Shown here: positions 1 through 7,771 of the stretch, piece after piece
Layout of the letters: the number at the start of each line of letters is the position of its first letter
Numbering within the stretch: position 1 is the stretch's first letter
Assembly (NCBI GenBank): GCA_965229005.1
Contig: CBDDIP010000002.1
Coordinates: 1,054,001-1,118,000, forward strand
DNA length: 64,000 bases
Source of the DNA: CBDDIP01 sp965229005
GTDB taxonomy: Bacteria > Actinomycetota > Acidimicrobiia > Acidimicrobiales > Ilumatobacteraceae
Direction: 5' to 3'
Notes under the pieces: generated by a model
What the model was told of the DNA's origin: nothing
Seen by the model: the letters and a program-made list of their open reading frames with translations, nothing else
Databases searched by the model: none
Translations under genes and position numbers: made by a program

Positions 1-2324
1 ATCCGTCGGAGTCCATCGTCGTCCGCTGCGACGCCGACGGTGGGCAGCCAGCGCCGGTGGCCGGCGGCTCGCTCGTCGTCGTCATCGAGGACGTCCACTG
101 GGCAGACGGCGGAACGGTCGCCGCCATCCGTCGGCTGGCGCGTCACATCGATCGCTCGCCCCTGCTGCTCGTCGTGACCTACCGCGACAACGAGATCGAC
201 GACGAACTGCGTGCGCTGCTGCGCGACCTCACCGCTGCCGACGGGACGGCCTGGCTCCGTCCGCAGCCGCTGTCACCCGGGGGTGTCGAGGCGCTCGCCG
301 ACCGACTCGGCTCGAACCGCTCCGACGTCCACTCCCTGAGCGGCGGCAACCCGTTCCTGGTCACCGAACTGCTCACGGCCCCGACCGGCGGCAGGTTCGC
401 GCCGCCGGACAACGTCCAGCGTTCGATCGACGAACGTGCTCGACGCCTGAGCGCCAACGCTCGCCAGCTGCTCGACGTCGTTGCCGTCGTCCCCGGCGTC
501 ACCGAGCGATGGGTGCTCGCCGCGCTGGTCGACTCGGTGGACCGGGCGGTGGAGGAGTGCCTCGCGGCCGGGTTGCTCACGCAGTCGACCGACGGCTGCT
601 CGTTCCGCCACGAGATCGCCCGTGTCGCCTACGCCGACTTGCTCGATCCCACCGATCGGGCAGCAGTGCACCGCAAGGTGCTCGACGTCCTCGTCGCCCG
701 TGGCGGGGTGGAACCGCAACGGATGGTCGCCCACGCGCTCGAAGCGGGTGACACCGCTCGACTCGGAGCTTCCGCGGCGGCCGCGTGCAGCGTGGCGGCC
801 GCGCGGTCGGCGCACCGTGAGGCGATCGACTACGGCCGGATCGCGTTGGACGCGCCTGGCGCGTTGGATGCGGACGACACCGCCGAGCTGCAGCTGACGA
901 TGGCGGCCGCGCTGTGCGCGTGCAGCCGCGACGATGAAGCGCACCCACTTGCTGCCGCCGCAGCAGCGCACTGGGATCGGGCGGGCAACGTCGATCGAGC
1001 GGCGCGAGCCCGCGATCGAGAGGTGACGTGCTTGATCGGCATGGGCGAGGGCGAGCGGGCCGCGGCGTTGGCGGCATCGATGGTGGAGACGCTCGACACC
1101 GGGACGCCCACGGTCCCCATGGCGATCGCTCTCGCGCGCATGACCTCGCTGCACATGCTGGCGCGCCGGCCGGACGAGGCGACGAGCTGGGGCGACCGGG
1201 CCGTCGCGATGGCAGAAGCGTTGGGCGACCGGTCGCTCGCCGATCGTGTGCGCATCGACGCGGGCATCGCTGCGGTGATGGCGGGACGTGTCGAGGCGCT
1301 CTCGGTGGTGCGAGCGGCGATCGAGTCGGCCGACCGGCGCGACGCTCACGGGATCGTCGCGCTCGGTTGGGTGCAGATCGGCTCGGGCTGTGGTGAGGTT
1401 CGCGACTACTCCACCGCGATGCCCGCGCTGCGGACATGCATCACGGTCGCCGAGTCCTACGGCAACGACGGCCAGGGCCGCTATGCGCACGCGTGGCTCG
1501 GCCGGTGCCTGTTCGACATGGGCCAATGGGACGAGGCCGAGGTGCACGTGCGCATCGCACTGGAAGGACCGACCGGAGCGGTCATCACGCGCATCGTCGC
1601 GCTGACCACGCTCGGATGGCTTCGGGCACGGCGCGGGGATGGCGACGTGTGGGAGCCACTGGACGAAGCGCTGGCGCTCGCTCGCCGAACCGGTCACCTT
1701 CAACGTGTGTGGCCCGTCGCGGTGGCCCGCTGCGAGGCGGCGTGGCTCGAGGGACGCGCCGACGACGAGCGTGATCTGGTGCGTGAAGCGTTCGCACTCG
1801 CCTCCTCGCTCGGCTACCCGCAGGCGATCGCCGAGCTGGCCGTGTGGCTTCGCAGACTTGGCGAGCCGGTCGACGTCGATCCGACATCGAGCCCGTTCGG
1901 CGCTTGGGCGGGTGGCCAGCACATGCTCGCCGTGGCGTCGTTCCGCTCCATGGGCTGCCCGTACGAAGCAGCGATGGTCGAGGCCGACGTCGGCGACGCG
2001 GTGTCGCTCCTCGGTGCGTTCGCGACCGCATCGCGACTCGGCGCCGCGCCGCTGGCGCGGTTGCTGCAACATCGTCTCGCCGATCGCGGCGAGGTGCGTG
2101 CCGTCGTCGAGCCCGAGCCGGAACCGACGACGCTCACGTCGCGCGAGGTCGACGTTCTCCGCCTGGTCGCGGTCGGCTTCACGAATCCGCAGATCGGAGC
2201 TGCGCTGTTCATCAGTCGCAAGACCGCCGAGCACCACGTCTCGAGCATCCTGATGAAGCTCGGCCTCACCAGCCGCAGCCAAGCCGCCGCGGCCGCGGTC
2301 CGGCTGGGCGTAGTGGAGGGCTAG
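1..2324 (+). CDS. LuxR-family regulator with AAA/TPR-like body (5' end outside window)
   Basis: The reading frame is open from the first base, so the gene begins upstream of the window and the N-terminal Walker A region is not visible. What remains starts with a Walker B-like stretch ending in EDVHWAD (around bases 78-104), typical of LuxR-type ATPase regulators (LAL/STAND group). A long Ala-rich helical middle resembles the TPR-like region of that family. The last ~65 residues form a LuxR helix-turn-helix (LTSREVDVLRLVA, then SRKTAEHHVSSI). It is therefore a large signal-dependent transcriptional regulator; its ligand and targets cannot be told from here. The stop codon TAG lies inside the 6-bp target duplication of the adjacent insertion sequence, so insertion left the protein intact. 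Confidence 0.9.
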   Translation, partial: PSESIVVRCDADGGQPAPVAGGSLVVVIEDVHWADGGTVAAIRRLARHIDRSPLLLVVTYRDNEIDDELRALLRDLTAADGTAWLRPQPLSPGGVEALADRLGSNRSDVHSLSGGNPFLVTELLTAPTGGRFAPPDNVQRSIDERARRLSANARQLLDVVAVVPGVTERWVLAALVDSVDRAVEECLAAGLLTQSTDGCSFRHEIARVAYADLLDPTDRAAVHRKVLDVLVARGGVEPQRMVAHALEAGDTARLGASAAAACSVAAARSAHREAIDYGRIALDAPGALDADDTAELQLTMAAALCACSRDDEAHPLAAAAAAHWDRAGNVDRAARARDREVTCLIGMGEGERAAALAASMVETLDTGTPTVPMAIALARMTSLHMLARRPDEATSWGDRAVAMAEALGDRSLADRVRIDAGIAAVMAGRVEALSVVRAAIESADRRDAHGIVALGWVQIGSGCGEVRDYSTAMPALRTCITVAESYGNDGQGRYAHAWLGRCLFDMGQWDEAEVHVRIALEGPTGAVITRIVALTTLGWLRARRGDGDVWEPLDEALALARRTGHLQRVWPVAVARCEAAWLEGRADDERDLVREAFALASSLGYPQAIAELAVWLRRLGEPVDVDPTSSPFGAWAGGQHMLAVASFRSMGCPYEAAMVEADVGDAVSLLGAFATASRLGAAPLARLLQHRLADRGEVRAVVEPEPEPTTLTSREVDVLRLVAVGFTNPQIGAALFISRKTAEHHVSSILMKLGLTSRSQAAAAAVRLGVVEG

Positions 2325-2325
2325 A
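2320..2325. repeat. Left target-site duplication GCTAGA of the IS481 element
   Basis: GCTAGA here is repeated exactly at 3405-3410 on the other side of the element. It contains the TAG stop of the upstream LuxR gene. Confidence 0.9.
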
Positions 2326-3404
2326 TGTACCCGGCCGTCAGGTTGGTGACGGGAGCCGGCTGATGGGTGGTTGACCGCCGAGGGCGGTGTGGCGACGTTG
2401 AGTGTTGTAGTAGTCGAGCCAAGGTGCAAGAGCGGCTGCGCGTTCGTCGTTGCTGGTGAACACCTGCCGGTATGCCCATTCGGTGGCCAGCGTGCGGTTG
2501 AAGCGCTCGACCTTGCCGTTCTGCCATGGGCAGTGCGGGCGAATGAACTTGTGGGTGATGTCGTGTTCGGCGAGCAGCTCGCGGAGCTGTTTGCTGCGCC
2601 GGTAGTTCCAGGCGTTGTCGCTGATCAGTCGTTCGATCGTGACGCCGTGCGCGGCGAAGAACTCGATCGCTCGAGCGAAGAACCCGGCGGTCGTTGCGCC
2701 GCGTTCGTCCGCGTGGATCTCGCTGAACGCCAGCCGACTGTGATCATCGACGACCGAGTGGACGTAGTCGTAGCCGAGCTTGATCTTCTTGCGTTCCCAC
2801 GTTGAGCCCATCTCACGGCCGTGAGCGCGCCATCCGCCACCGTCGGGGATCCGGCCGATCTTCTTGACGTCCATGTGGACCAGCTCGCCGGGTCGTTCGC
2901 GTTCGTAACGCACAGCTGTTGCTTTCGAGGAACGGATCAGCTGGCCGGTCAGCGGGTCGCAGTCACGCAAGTACGGCACGTTGTGGCGGCGCAGGATCCG
3001 ACTGACGGTCCTCGGAGGCAGCCCGAGTTCGGGGCCGAGCCAGTCCTGACCTTTGCGATGCTCGCTGCGAGCGGCAACGACCTTGTTCTCGATCTCGTTG
3101 CTGGTGCGCGTCGGCGTGCTGTGCGGTCGCGATGAACGATCGGCGAGCCCATCGTCTCCTTCGATGTCGAACCGGGCAACCCAACGGTGAGCGCATTGGC
3201 GTGAGACGCCCATGGCTTTGGCGACGTGAGCGACAGCTTGGCCTTCATCGCGGACTCGGTGCACGAGCAGACGGCGACCATGAACAGTGAGACGGGCGTT
3301 ACGGTGAGACACCGAAGACCTCCTGGGTTGTGAAGCGGCAAACTCCACAATGCCCGGAGGTCTTCACGCGTCAGCGGATGTCACCAACGTCCCGGCCGGG
3401 TACA
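2326..3404 (-). mobile_element. IS481-family insertion sequence, complete
   Basis: The element is 1079 bp with one transposase gene on the minus strand. Its ends form a 25-bp inverted repeat (2326-2350 and 3380-3404): 12 exact bases TGTACCCGGCCG, then 10 of the next 13 match. It is flanked on both sides by GCTAGA (2320-2325 and 3405-3410), a perfect 6-bp target duplication. From family knowledge, IS481 duplicates 6-bp NCTAGN sites, so both the ends and the target fit. Intact ends, duplication and open transposase frame suggest a recent, possibly still mobile copy. Confidence 0.93.
2338..3312 (-). CDS. IS481-family transposase (DDE)
   Basis: The protein has 324 residues. An N-terminal helix-turn-helix (MSHRNARLTVHGRRLLVHRV, then GVSRQCAHRWVARF) is followed by an RNase H-like integrase core. 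The DDE residues can be placed at HMDVKKIGRI (first Asp), LISDNAWNYR (second Asp) and NGKVERFNRTL (Glu). The C-terminus ends in YYNTQRRHTALGG, typical of IS481/IS3-like transposases. I chose the GTG at 3312 because a perfect AGGAGGT ribosome-binding site stands just upstream; the frame is open further to 3348 but without such a site. The stop codon lies within the left inverted repeat. No frameshift or internal stop is seen. Confidence 0.93.
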   Translation of the reverse strand: MSHRNARLTVHGRRLLVHRVRDEGQAVAHVAKAMGVSRQCAHRWVARFDIEGDDGLADRSSRPHSTPTRTSNEIENKVVAARSEHRKGQDWLGPELGLPPRTVSRILRRHNVPYLRDCDPLTGQLIRSSKATAVRYERERPGELVHMDVKKIGRIPDGGGWRAHGREMGSTWERKKIKLGYDYVHSVVDDHSRLAFSEIHADERGATTAGFFARAIEFFAAHGVTIERLISDNAWNYRRSKQLRELLAEHDITHKFIRPHCPWQNGKVERFNRTLATEWAYRQVFTSNDERAAALAPWLDYYNTQRRHTALGGQPPISRLPSPT

Positions 3405-3410
3405 GCTAGA
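3405..3410. repeat. Right target-site duplication GCTAGA of the IS481 element
   Basis: This is the exact copy of 2320-2325. Joining the two flanks restores a continuous sequence running from the LuxR stop codon toward the DUF4242 gene. Confidence 0.9.
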
Positions 3411-3470
3411 CGGCCAGAAGGGGGCAGGTGCCCCATGCGGTGGGTGGGGTGGTCGTGGTCCAGTAGGGAC

Positions 3471-3743
3471 ATGAACAAGTACGTCATCGAACGAACCATC
3501 CCCGGCGCCGGCAAGTTGTCCTCGGACGAGCTGCAGGCCATCTCCCGCAAGTCGGTCGGCGTGCTCACCGACATGGCGCCTCGTGCCCAGTGGGTGCAGA
3601 GCTACGTCACCGGCGACAAGATCTTCTGCGTCTACCTCGCCGAGAACGAAGAGGCCGTGCGCGAGCACGGGCGTTGCGGCGGTTTCCCCGTCGACAGCGT
3701 CAACCTCGTGTCGGCAGTGATCGACCCGACCACCGCCAACTGA
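3471..3743 (+). CDS. DUF4242 (SCO4226-like nickel-binding) small protein
   Basis: The 90-residue protein begins MNKYVIERTIPGAG and has the DUF4242 hallmarks: an N-terminal beta strand, WVQSYVT with FCVYLAENEEAVREH in the middle and a GGFPVD segment near the end. These are small ferredoxin-like-fold proteins; one Streptomyces member binds nickel, but a cellular role is not established for the family. The His after AVRE and the Cys in the following RCGG are potential metal ligands by analogy only. The ATG at 3471 matches the family start; the frame extends upstream without homology. The gene stands alone between the IS element and the DJ-1 gene, both outside any obvious operon. Confidence 0.8.
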   Translation: MNKYVIERTIPGAGKLSSDELQAISRKSVGVLTDMAPRAQWVQSYVTGDKIFCVYLAENEEAVREHGRCGGFPVDSVNLVSAVIDPTTAN

Positions 3744-3804
3744 CGTCCTGATCGGTGGGAACCGTGTCGTAGCGGTCGAGCCCGGAGCGGTGCACGATGT
3801 GTCG

Positions 3805-4392
3805 GTGAACATCGACATCGTCGTCTTCGACGGGCTCGACCACCTCGACGCGATCGGTCCGCTGGAGGTGCTGCGCAGCGCGGCATCCCTCGGCGCCGAC
3901 GTCACGGCTCGACTGGTGACGCGAGAGTCCCAGTCGCTCGTCTCCGGACCCTTCGGGCCGTCGTTCGTCCCGGACGGCGTGTTCGAACCGGGTCGTGCCG
4001 ACATCGTGATCGTCGCCGGTGGCGGCTGGGCCGCTCGCGCCGACTCGGGCGCGTGGGGCGAGGTGCAACGTGGTGACTGGTTGCCGCTGCTCGCCGAAGC
4101 TCGACGATCGACCTCGATCATGGCCGGGGTGTGCACCGGCACGATGCTCCTCGCACACGCCGGCATCGTCGGCAACCGCCGGGCAGCCACGCATCATCAG
4201 GCGTGGGACGACCTCGCTGCCACGGGTGCGACGGTGGTGCACGAGCGGGTGGTCGACGACGGAGATCTCGTCACGAGCGGCGGCGTGACGAGCGGCATCG
4301 ATCTCGCGCTGCACCTGGTGGCGCGACTGTGCTCAGCCGACCTCGCCGAGCGGGTGGGTCAGCGGATGGAGTACCCGACGCTCAGGTCGTAG
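3805..4392 (+). CDS. DJ-1/PfpI family protein (class I glutamine amidotransferase-like)
   Basis: The protein has 195 residues and the fold order of DJ-1/PfpI proteins: a start MNIDIVVFDGLDHLDAIGP with the conserved Asp-Gly and Glu region, a central IVIVAGGGW strand-turn, and the nucleophile elbow GVCTGTMLLAH with the catalytic Cys. A histidine pair follows (ATHHQAW), and SGGVTSGIDLALHLV matches the C-terminal helix of the AraC-N/isocyanide-hydratase-like subgroup. There is no AraC DNA-binding domain. Upstream in-frame GTGs exist at 3790 and 3799. I prefer 3805 because CACGAT lies exactly 6 nt before it, the spacing seen at many genes here. Its 3' end overlaps the convergent GH18 gene by 11 bp. 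Hydratase or glyoxalase-like activity is possible; the substrate is unknown. Confidence 0.82.
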   Translation: MNIDIVVFDGLDHLDAIGPLEVLRSAASLGADVTARLVTRESQSLVSGPFGPSFVPDGVFEPGRADIVIVAGGGWAARADSGAWGEVQRGDWLPLLAEARRSTSIMAGVCTGTMLLAHAGIVGNRRAATHHQAWDDLAATGATVVHERVVDDGDLVTSGGVTSGIDLALHLVARLCSADLAERVGQRMEYPTLRS

Positions 4393-6271
4393 CGACCGTC
4401 GTCGAATCAGTGGTCCGCACGATCGTGCCCATCTCGGCCCACGTGGCGGCGCTGTCGTCGCCGAGGGCGAACATCGACACGCCGCCGATCCGCTCGCGCC
4501 GGGCGAGATCGGCCCGTTCGCGAGTGCCGATGGCATCCACGTAGTGCACCTCGCGAGTCTGGGTGCACGACGTCGTGCCGTCGTCGAGGGTGAGCTCGTA
4601 CGTGAACGACGCCTCGCCGGTCTCCGGGTCGTGCACCGGTGTGCCGCCGCGGCGGGCGAGGAGGTCGTCGATCGTTCGCTGATCGACACCGGTGCGCCCA
4701 CTGTCCTCCGACGTGGGGCACGTACCGGTGGTGCTGACCGGCCAGTTGCGGCCGTAGAGCGCGATGCCGAGGATGATCTTGCTGTCGTCGTCGACGGCGC
4801 GCTTGGCCGCGTCGATCGCCTGCTGCACGTAGGCCAAGGGTGCGATCGGCCCGGCTTCGGACGTCGAGTAGTCGTAGGCCATCACCCGGATCTGATCGGC
4901 GTGCTCGGCGATGGCGTGGTAGTCGAAGACCCAGTAGCCGACGTCGCCGACCTTGCCGTCCTCGAGGATCGGCGGCACCGTCACCGACAGCGTGCGGCCC
5001 TGCGCGTGCAGCCGCGTGGCCAGCTCCTCGACGAACGTCGAGAAGTTCCTGCGGGTGTCCTCCCACGAGCCCTTCGGGTCCTGGAACGGGAACACCTCGT
5101 AGTCGAGGTCGAGCCCGGCGAAGTCGTTCTCCTCGGCCAGCGCGACGAGCGCGTCGACGTGTTGGGCGCGCGTCGTCGAGTCGGCGAGCACCGCGGCCAT
5201 GCCGCCCGATGGCATGACGTCGTTGACCGACGGGATCAACGGGATGTCGTGCGCCTTCGCCGCGGCGATGAACTCGGCCGTCGCATCCGCTGGCGCGTTG
5301 GCATCGGGAGCGATCGCGGTCGGGCCCGACGCGGCGTACCAGAACGGCGACAGCGAGCGGAACCAGTTCGGGCGCTCGTTCATGGTCGCCGTCGCTTCGG
5401 GCAGCTGCCAGTACGGCACCCACGCCTCGATGGCGATGTCGGGCGCCGGAGGTGGCGGCGGCGTGTCGTCGCGCGTGACCACCACGCCGACGACGATCGC
5501 GGCCACCGCCGCGAGCGCTCCACCAACCACGAGGCGCCGGCGGGCGAACGTCCCCGCCGACGGGCGCGGGAGCAACGTGTGCGGCTTGAGCTTGGTCAGC
5601 GATGCAACGCGGCGGAAGCCCTCGCCCGCCGGCACGTCGAGCACGTTCGGCACGGCGATCACGTGGCACCCGGCGGCGACAGCGGAACGCACCCCGGTTG
5701 GTGAGTCCTCGATCGCCACGCACCGACCCGGCAGGACGCCGAGCACCTGTGCGGCGCGCAGGTACGGCTCGGGATGCGGCTTGCCGTGGGTGACCTCGTC
5801 GCCGGTGATCACCGCCACGAAGCTGCCCTCCGGCAGCGCCTCGACGACGGCCTCGGCGAAGCGTCGCCACGACATCGTCACCAGTGCGCACGGCACGCCG
5901 TCGCGTCTGAGTGCGGCGAGCAGCTCGCGTGCGCCCGGTCGCCACGGGATCTTGCGCTTGACCTTCTCGATGACGCCGTCGAGGAGGCGGTTGACGATGT
6001 CGTCGACCTCCAACGTCACACCGCCCTCGCGCTGGAGCACCCGCGCCGAGTCGCGCAGGTCGAAGCCGACCATCGAGTGCGCCTTCTCGTCGTTCCACGA
6101 GCCGTCGCCGAAGCGCTCGACGAGCTCGTACTCGGTGGCGATCCAGTACGGCTCGGTGTCCACGAGCGTGCCGTCCATGTCCCACAGGACCGCGTCCGGC
6201 AAGCTGCCACGCGGGGCCGGGATCGGTGCGGGTGTCGGGCGGTCGCCGCGCTCGACGGCGGGCGCGCTCAA
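4382..6271 (-). CDS. HAD-superfamily hydrolase fused to membrane-anchored GH18 domain
   Basis: A single open frame of 629 codons holds two unrelated domains. Residues ~25-225 are a HAD phosphatase of the beta-phosphoglucomutase type, with the nucleophile motif WDMDGTLVDTEP and later ALVTMSW, GKPHPEPYL and AIEDSPTGVRSA. A hydrophobic segment at ~240-260 (RRRLVVGGALAAVAAIVVGV) and a proline stretch follow. Residues ~277-610 are a glycoside hydrolase family 18 domain beginning EAWVPYWQL, with FAGLDLDYE holding the catalytic Glu392. The layout implies a cytoplasmic phosphatase and an outward GH18 domain. The start is a TTG at 6271 that overlaps the SDR stop (TTGA); a second TTG just before PDAVLWDMDGT is an alternative. 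No stop or obvious internal start separates the domains, so this looks like a true fusion. Confidence 0.8.
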   Translation of the reverse strand: MSAPAVERGDRPTPAPIPAPRGSLPDAVLWDMDGTLVDTEPYWIATEYELVERFGDGSWNDEKAHSMVGFDLRDSARVLQREGGVTLEVDDIVNRLLDGVIEKVKRKIPWRPGARELLAALRRDGVPCALVTMSWRRFAEAVVEALPEGSFVAVITGDEVTHGKPHPEPYLRAAQVLGVLPGRCVAIEDSPTGVRSAVAAGCHVIAVPNVLDVPAGEGFRRVASLTKLKPHTLLPRPSAGTFARRRLVVGGALAAVAAIVVGVVVTRDDTPPPPPAPDIAIEAWVPYWQLPEATATMNERPNWFRSLSPFWYAASGPTAIAPDANAPADATAEFIAAAKAHDIPLIPSVNDVMPSGGMAAVLADSTTRAQHVDALVALAEENDFAGLDLDYEVFPFQDPKGSWEDTRRNFSTFVEELATRLHAQGRTLSVTVPPILEDGKVGDVGYWVFDYHAIAEHADQIRVMAYDYSTSEAGPIAPLAYVQQAIDAAKRAVDDDSKIILGIALYGRNWPVSTTGTCPTSEDSGRTGVDQRTIDDLLARRGGTPVHDPETGEASFTYELTLDDGTTSCTQTREVHYVDAIGTRERADLARRERIGGVSMFALGDDSAATWAEMGTIVRTTDSTTVATT

Positions 6272-7026
6272 CGCGGGCCACCGTCCACGTTCAACGTGGT
6301 GCCGGTCGTGTACGTGGATGCATCGCTGGCGAAGTACAGCGCGGCGCCGACGATCTCGTGCGGCTCCCCGCCGCGACCGAGCGCGAACGCGCCCTTCGCC
6401 GTGCGGTTGAACGCGTCGAGGTCCCACGCCTTGGAGATGTCGGTGAGGAACGGGCCGGGCACGATGCAGTTGACGCGCACCGACGGACCAAGCGTGCGCG
6501 CCAGCCCGTAGGTGAGGTTGTTGACGCCAGCCTTGGCTGCGCCGTAGACGAGCTCCGACGGGCTCGGGCGCTGCGAGGCGACCGACGAGACGAAGATGAT
6601 GGAGCCGCCACCCGCCTGCTGCATGCGTGTGCCGACGTTGGCGGAGAGCCGGAACGGGCCTTTGAGGTTGACGCCCATCACCTTGTCGTAGAGCTCCTCG
6701 GACACGGCGTCGACGCTCGGGTACAACGGCGACATCCCGGCGTTGTTGACCAGCACGTCCACCCGGCCGAACTCGGCGTACACCTGGTCGGCCAGCGTGT
6801 CGGCGTCGTCCCACGATCCGGCGTGGTAGGCAATGGCCATCGATCGCCGCCCGAGCGCCCGGACTTCCTCGGCGACGTCCTCGCAGTTGTTCAGCTTGCG
6901 GCTGGCGACGACCACATCGGCGCCGTGCTCGGCGAAGGCCAGGACCATCTCCTTGCCGAGGCCACGGCTGCCGCCGGTGACCACGGCAACCTTGCCGGAC
7001 AGGTCGAACAGATCCCGTGACGTCAT
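6268..7026 (-). CDS. SDR-family NAD(P)-dependent oxidoreductase
   Basis: The protein has 252 residues and is a classical short-chain dehydrogenase. The cofactor-binding TGGSRGLGKEM is near residue 17, VLVNNAGM near 90, the catalytic Ser lies in FVSSVAS and YGAAKAG supplies Tyr and Lys. It ends in YTTGTTLNVDGG, the usual C-terminal motif. The first ~7 residues (MTSRDLFDL) fit an ATG at 7026; the frame runs further upstream into the regulatory region. It is translationally coupled to the HAD-GH18 gene. The ArsR operator and promoter at 7071-7099 lie just upstream on the opposite strand, so repressor binding might affect it too. The substrate is not evident; 3-oxoacyl or sugar reductase roles are both possible. 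Confidence 0.9.
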   Translation of the reverse strand: MTSRDLFDLSGKVAVVTGGSRGLGKEMVLAFAEHGADVVVASRKLNNCEDVAEEVRALGRRSMAIAYHAGSWDDADTLADQVYAEFGRVDVLVNNAGMSPLYPSVDAVSEELYDKVMGVNLKGPFRLSANVGTRMQQAGGGSIIFVSSVASQRPSPSELVYGAAKAGVNNLTYGLARTLGPSVRVNCIVPGPFLTDISKAWDLDAFNRTAKGAFALGRGGEPHEIVGAALYFASDASTYTTGTTLNVDGGPR

Positions 7027-7070
7027 CCGGACAGTCTGGCCGATGGTGCCGCCGGGCCATGGGCAGACGG

Positions 7071-7099
7071 TTGACAACACTTAGCGATGACGCTAAATA
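7071..7099 (+). promoter_or_regulatory. Promoter of the monooxygenase-like/ArsR operon, probably leaderless
   Basis: A consensus -35 TTGACA (7071-7076) is followed after 17 nt by TAAATA (7094-7099). Seven nt later comes the ATG at 7107, so transcription probably begins at or next to the start codon. Confidence 0.6.
7081..7096. promoter_or_regulatory. Palindromic operator TTAGCG-ATGA-CGCTAA
   Basis: A perfect 6+6 bp inverted repeat with a 4-nt spacer lies between the -35 and -10 boxes of the promoter for the operon that encodes an ArsR-family protein. ArsR repressors commonly bind such palindromes and autoregulate, so this is the likely site for the downstream regulator. Confidence 0.65.
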
Positions 7100-7106
7100 T
7101 GGTGCG

Positions 7107-7433
7107 ATGTCTGCACCGATCACCGCCTTCGCCCACTACCGCGTCACGCCTGGTCACCTCGATGAGTACCTCGCCATCCTCGACGCTCACTGGCCGCTGC
7201 TGCGTGGCCTGGAGCTGGTCACCGATCGACAGCAGGAGGTCTACGTCGGCGAGGAGAAGGGGCTCGAGGGGCCGTACGTCATCGAGATCTTCGACTGGGC
7301 CGACGAGGAAGCGTCCGCACGCGCGCACCAGCACCCCTCGGTCAGCGCGATGTGGGAGCAGATGGGCGAGCACTGCGAGTCGCGCGGTGGCAAGCCGCCG
7401 TTCGAGTTCCCCAACCTGCGCCGCGTCCAGTGA
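7107..7433 (+). CDS. Dimeric alpha/beta-barrel (ABM-like) small protein
   Basis: The protein has 108 residues beginning MSAPITAFAHYRVTPGHLDEYLA. The beginning with an Ala-His-Tyr-Arg strand, a helix rich in Leu/Glu, and the IEIFDWADEEASARAH segment fit the antibiotic-biosynthesis-monooxygenase-like ferredoxin fold. No catalytic residues are diagnostic, so an enzymatic role is not certain. It shares a promoter with, and overlaps by 4 nt (GTGA), the ArsR gene, which suggests that its level is controlled by that regulator. The ATG at 7107 is set by the promoter spacing and by loss of homology upstream. Confidence 0.75.
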   Translation: MSAPITAFAHYRVTPGHLDEYLAILDAHWPLLRGLELVTDRQQEVYVGEEKGLEGPYVIEIFDWADEEASARAHQHPSVSAMWEQMGEHCESRGGKPPFEFPNLRRVQ

Positions 7434-7771
7434 CGGGGGCCGAGCCGAAACGTGCGAAGGGCCTTGCCGACCTCGACGACATCGATGCCGTGTTCGGCGC
7501 GCTCGCGCACGTCAGCCGTCGCCACATCGTGCAGGTGCTCCACGCCCGCAACGGCACGATGACCGCCGGCGAGCTCAACGACCGCTTCTCGCACTCGTGG
7601 CCGACCACCACCCGCCACCTCGGTGTGCTCCTCGACGTCGGGCTGATCTCGGTCGACAGCGTCGGTCGCGAACGTCACTACCGCCTCGAACGCCAACGCC
7701 TCGGTGACGTTCTCGGCCTCTGGTTGTCCGGCGTGGGACTGACGTTGACGGAGGTCAGGAGAAGCGGGTGA
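7430..7771 (+). CDS. ArsR-family (HTH_20) transcriptional regulator
   Basis: The protein has 113 residues with a winged helix: VFGALAHVSRRHIVQVLHAR, MTAGELNDRF, then a recognition helix TTTRHLGVLLDVGLI and a wing GRERHYRL. No cysteine metal site such as CxC is present, so it belongs to the metal-independent ArsR-like group that often controls small enzymes of the SRPBCC or ABM type. The GTG start at 7430 overlaps the preceding stop codon. It probably represses its own operon at 7081-7096. Its last 17 bp overlap the convergent ABC permease gene. Confidence 0.87.
   Translation: MTGAEPKRAKGLADLDDIDAVFGALAHVSRRHIVQVLHARNGTMTAGELNDRFSHSWPTTTRHLGVLLDVGLISVDSVGRERHYRLERQRLGDVLGLWLSGVGLTLTEVRRSG

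Noticed and set aside
273..2429. 718-aa open frame on the minus strand opposite the LuxR gene
   Set aside because: Composition is Arg/Gly/Asp/His-rich with no motif, as expected for the antisense of a high-GC gene; it would also run across the IS boundary.
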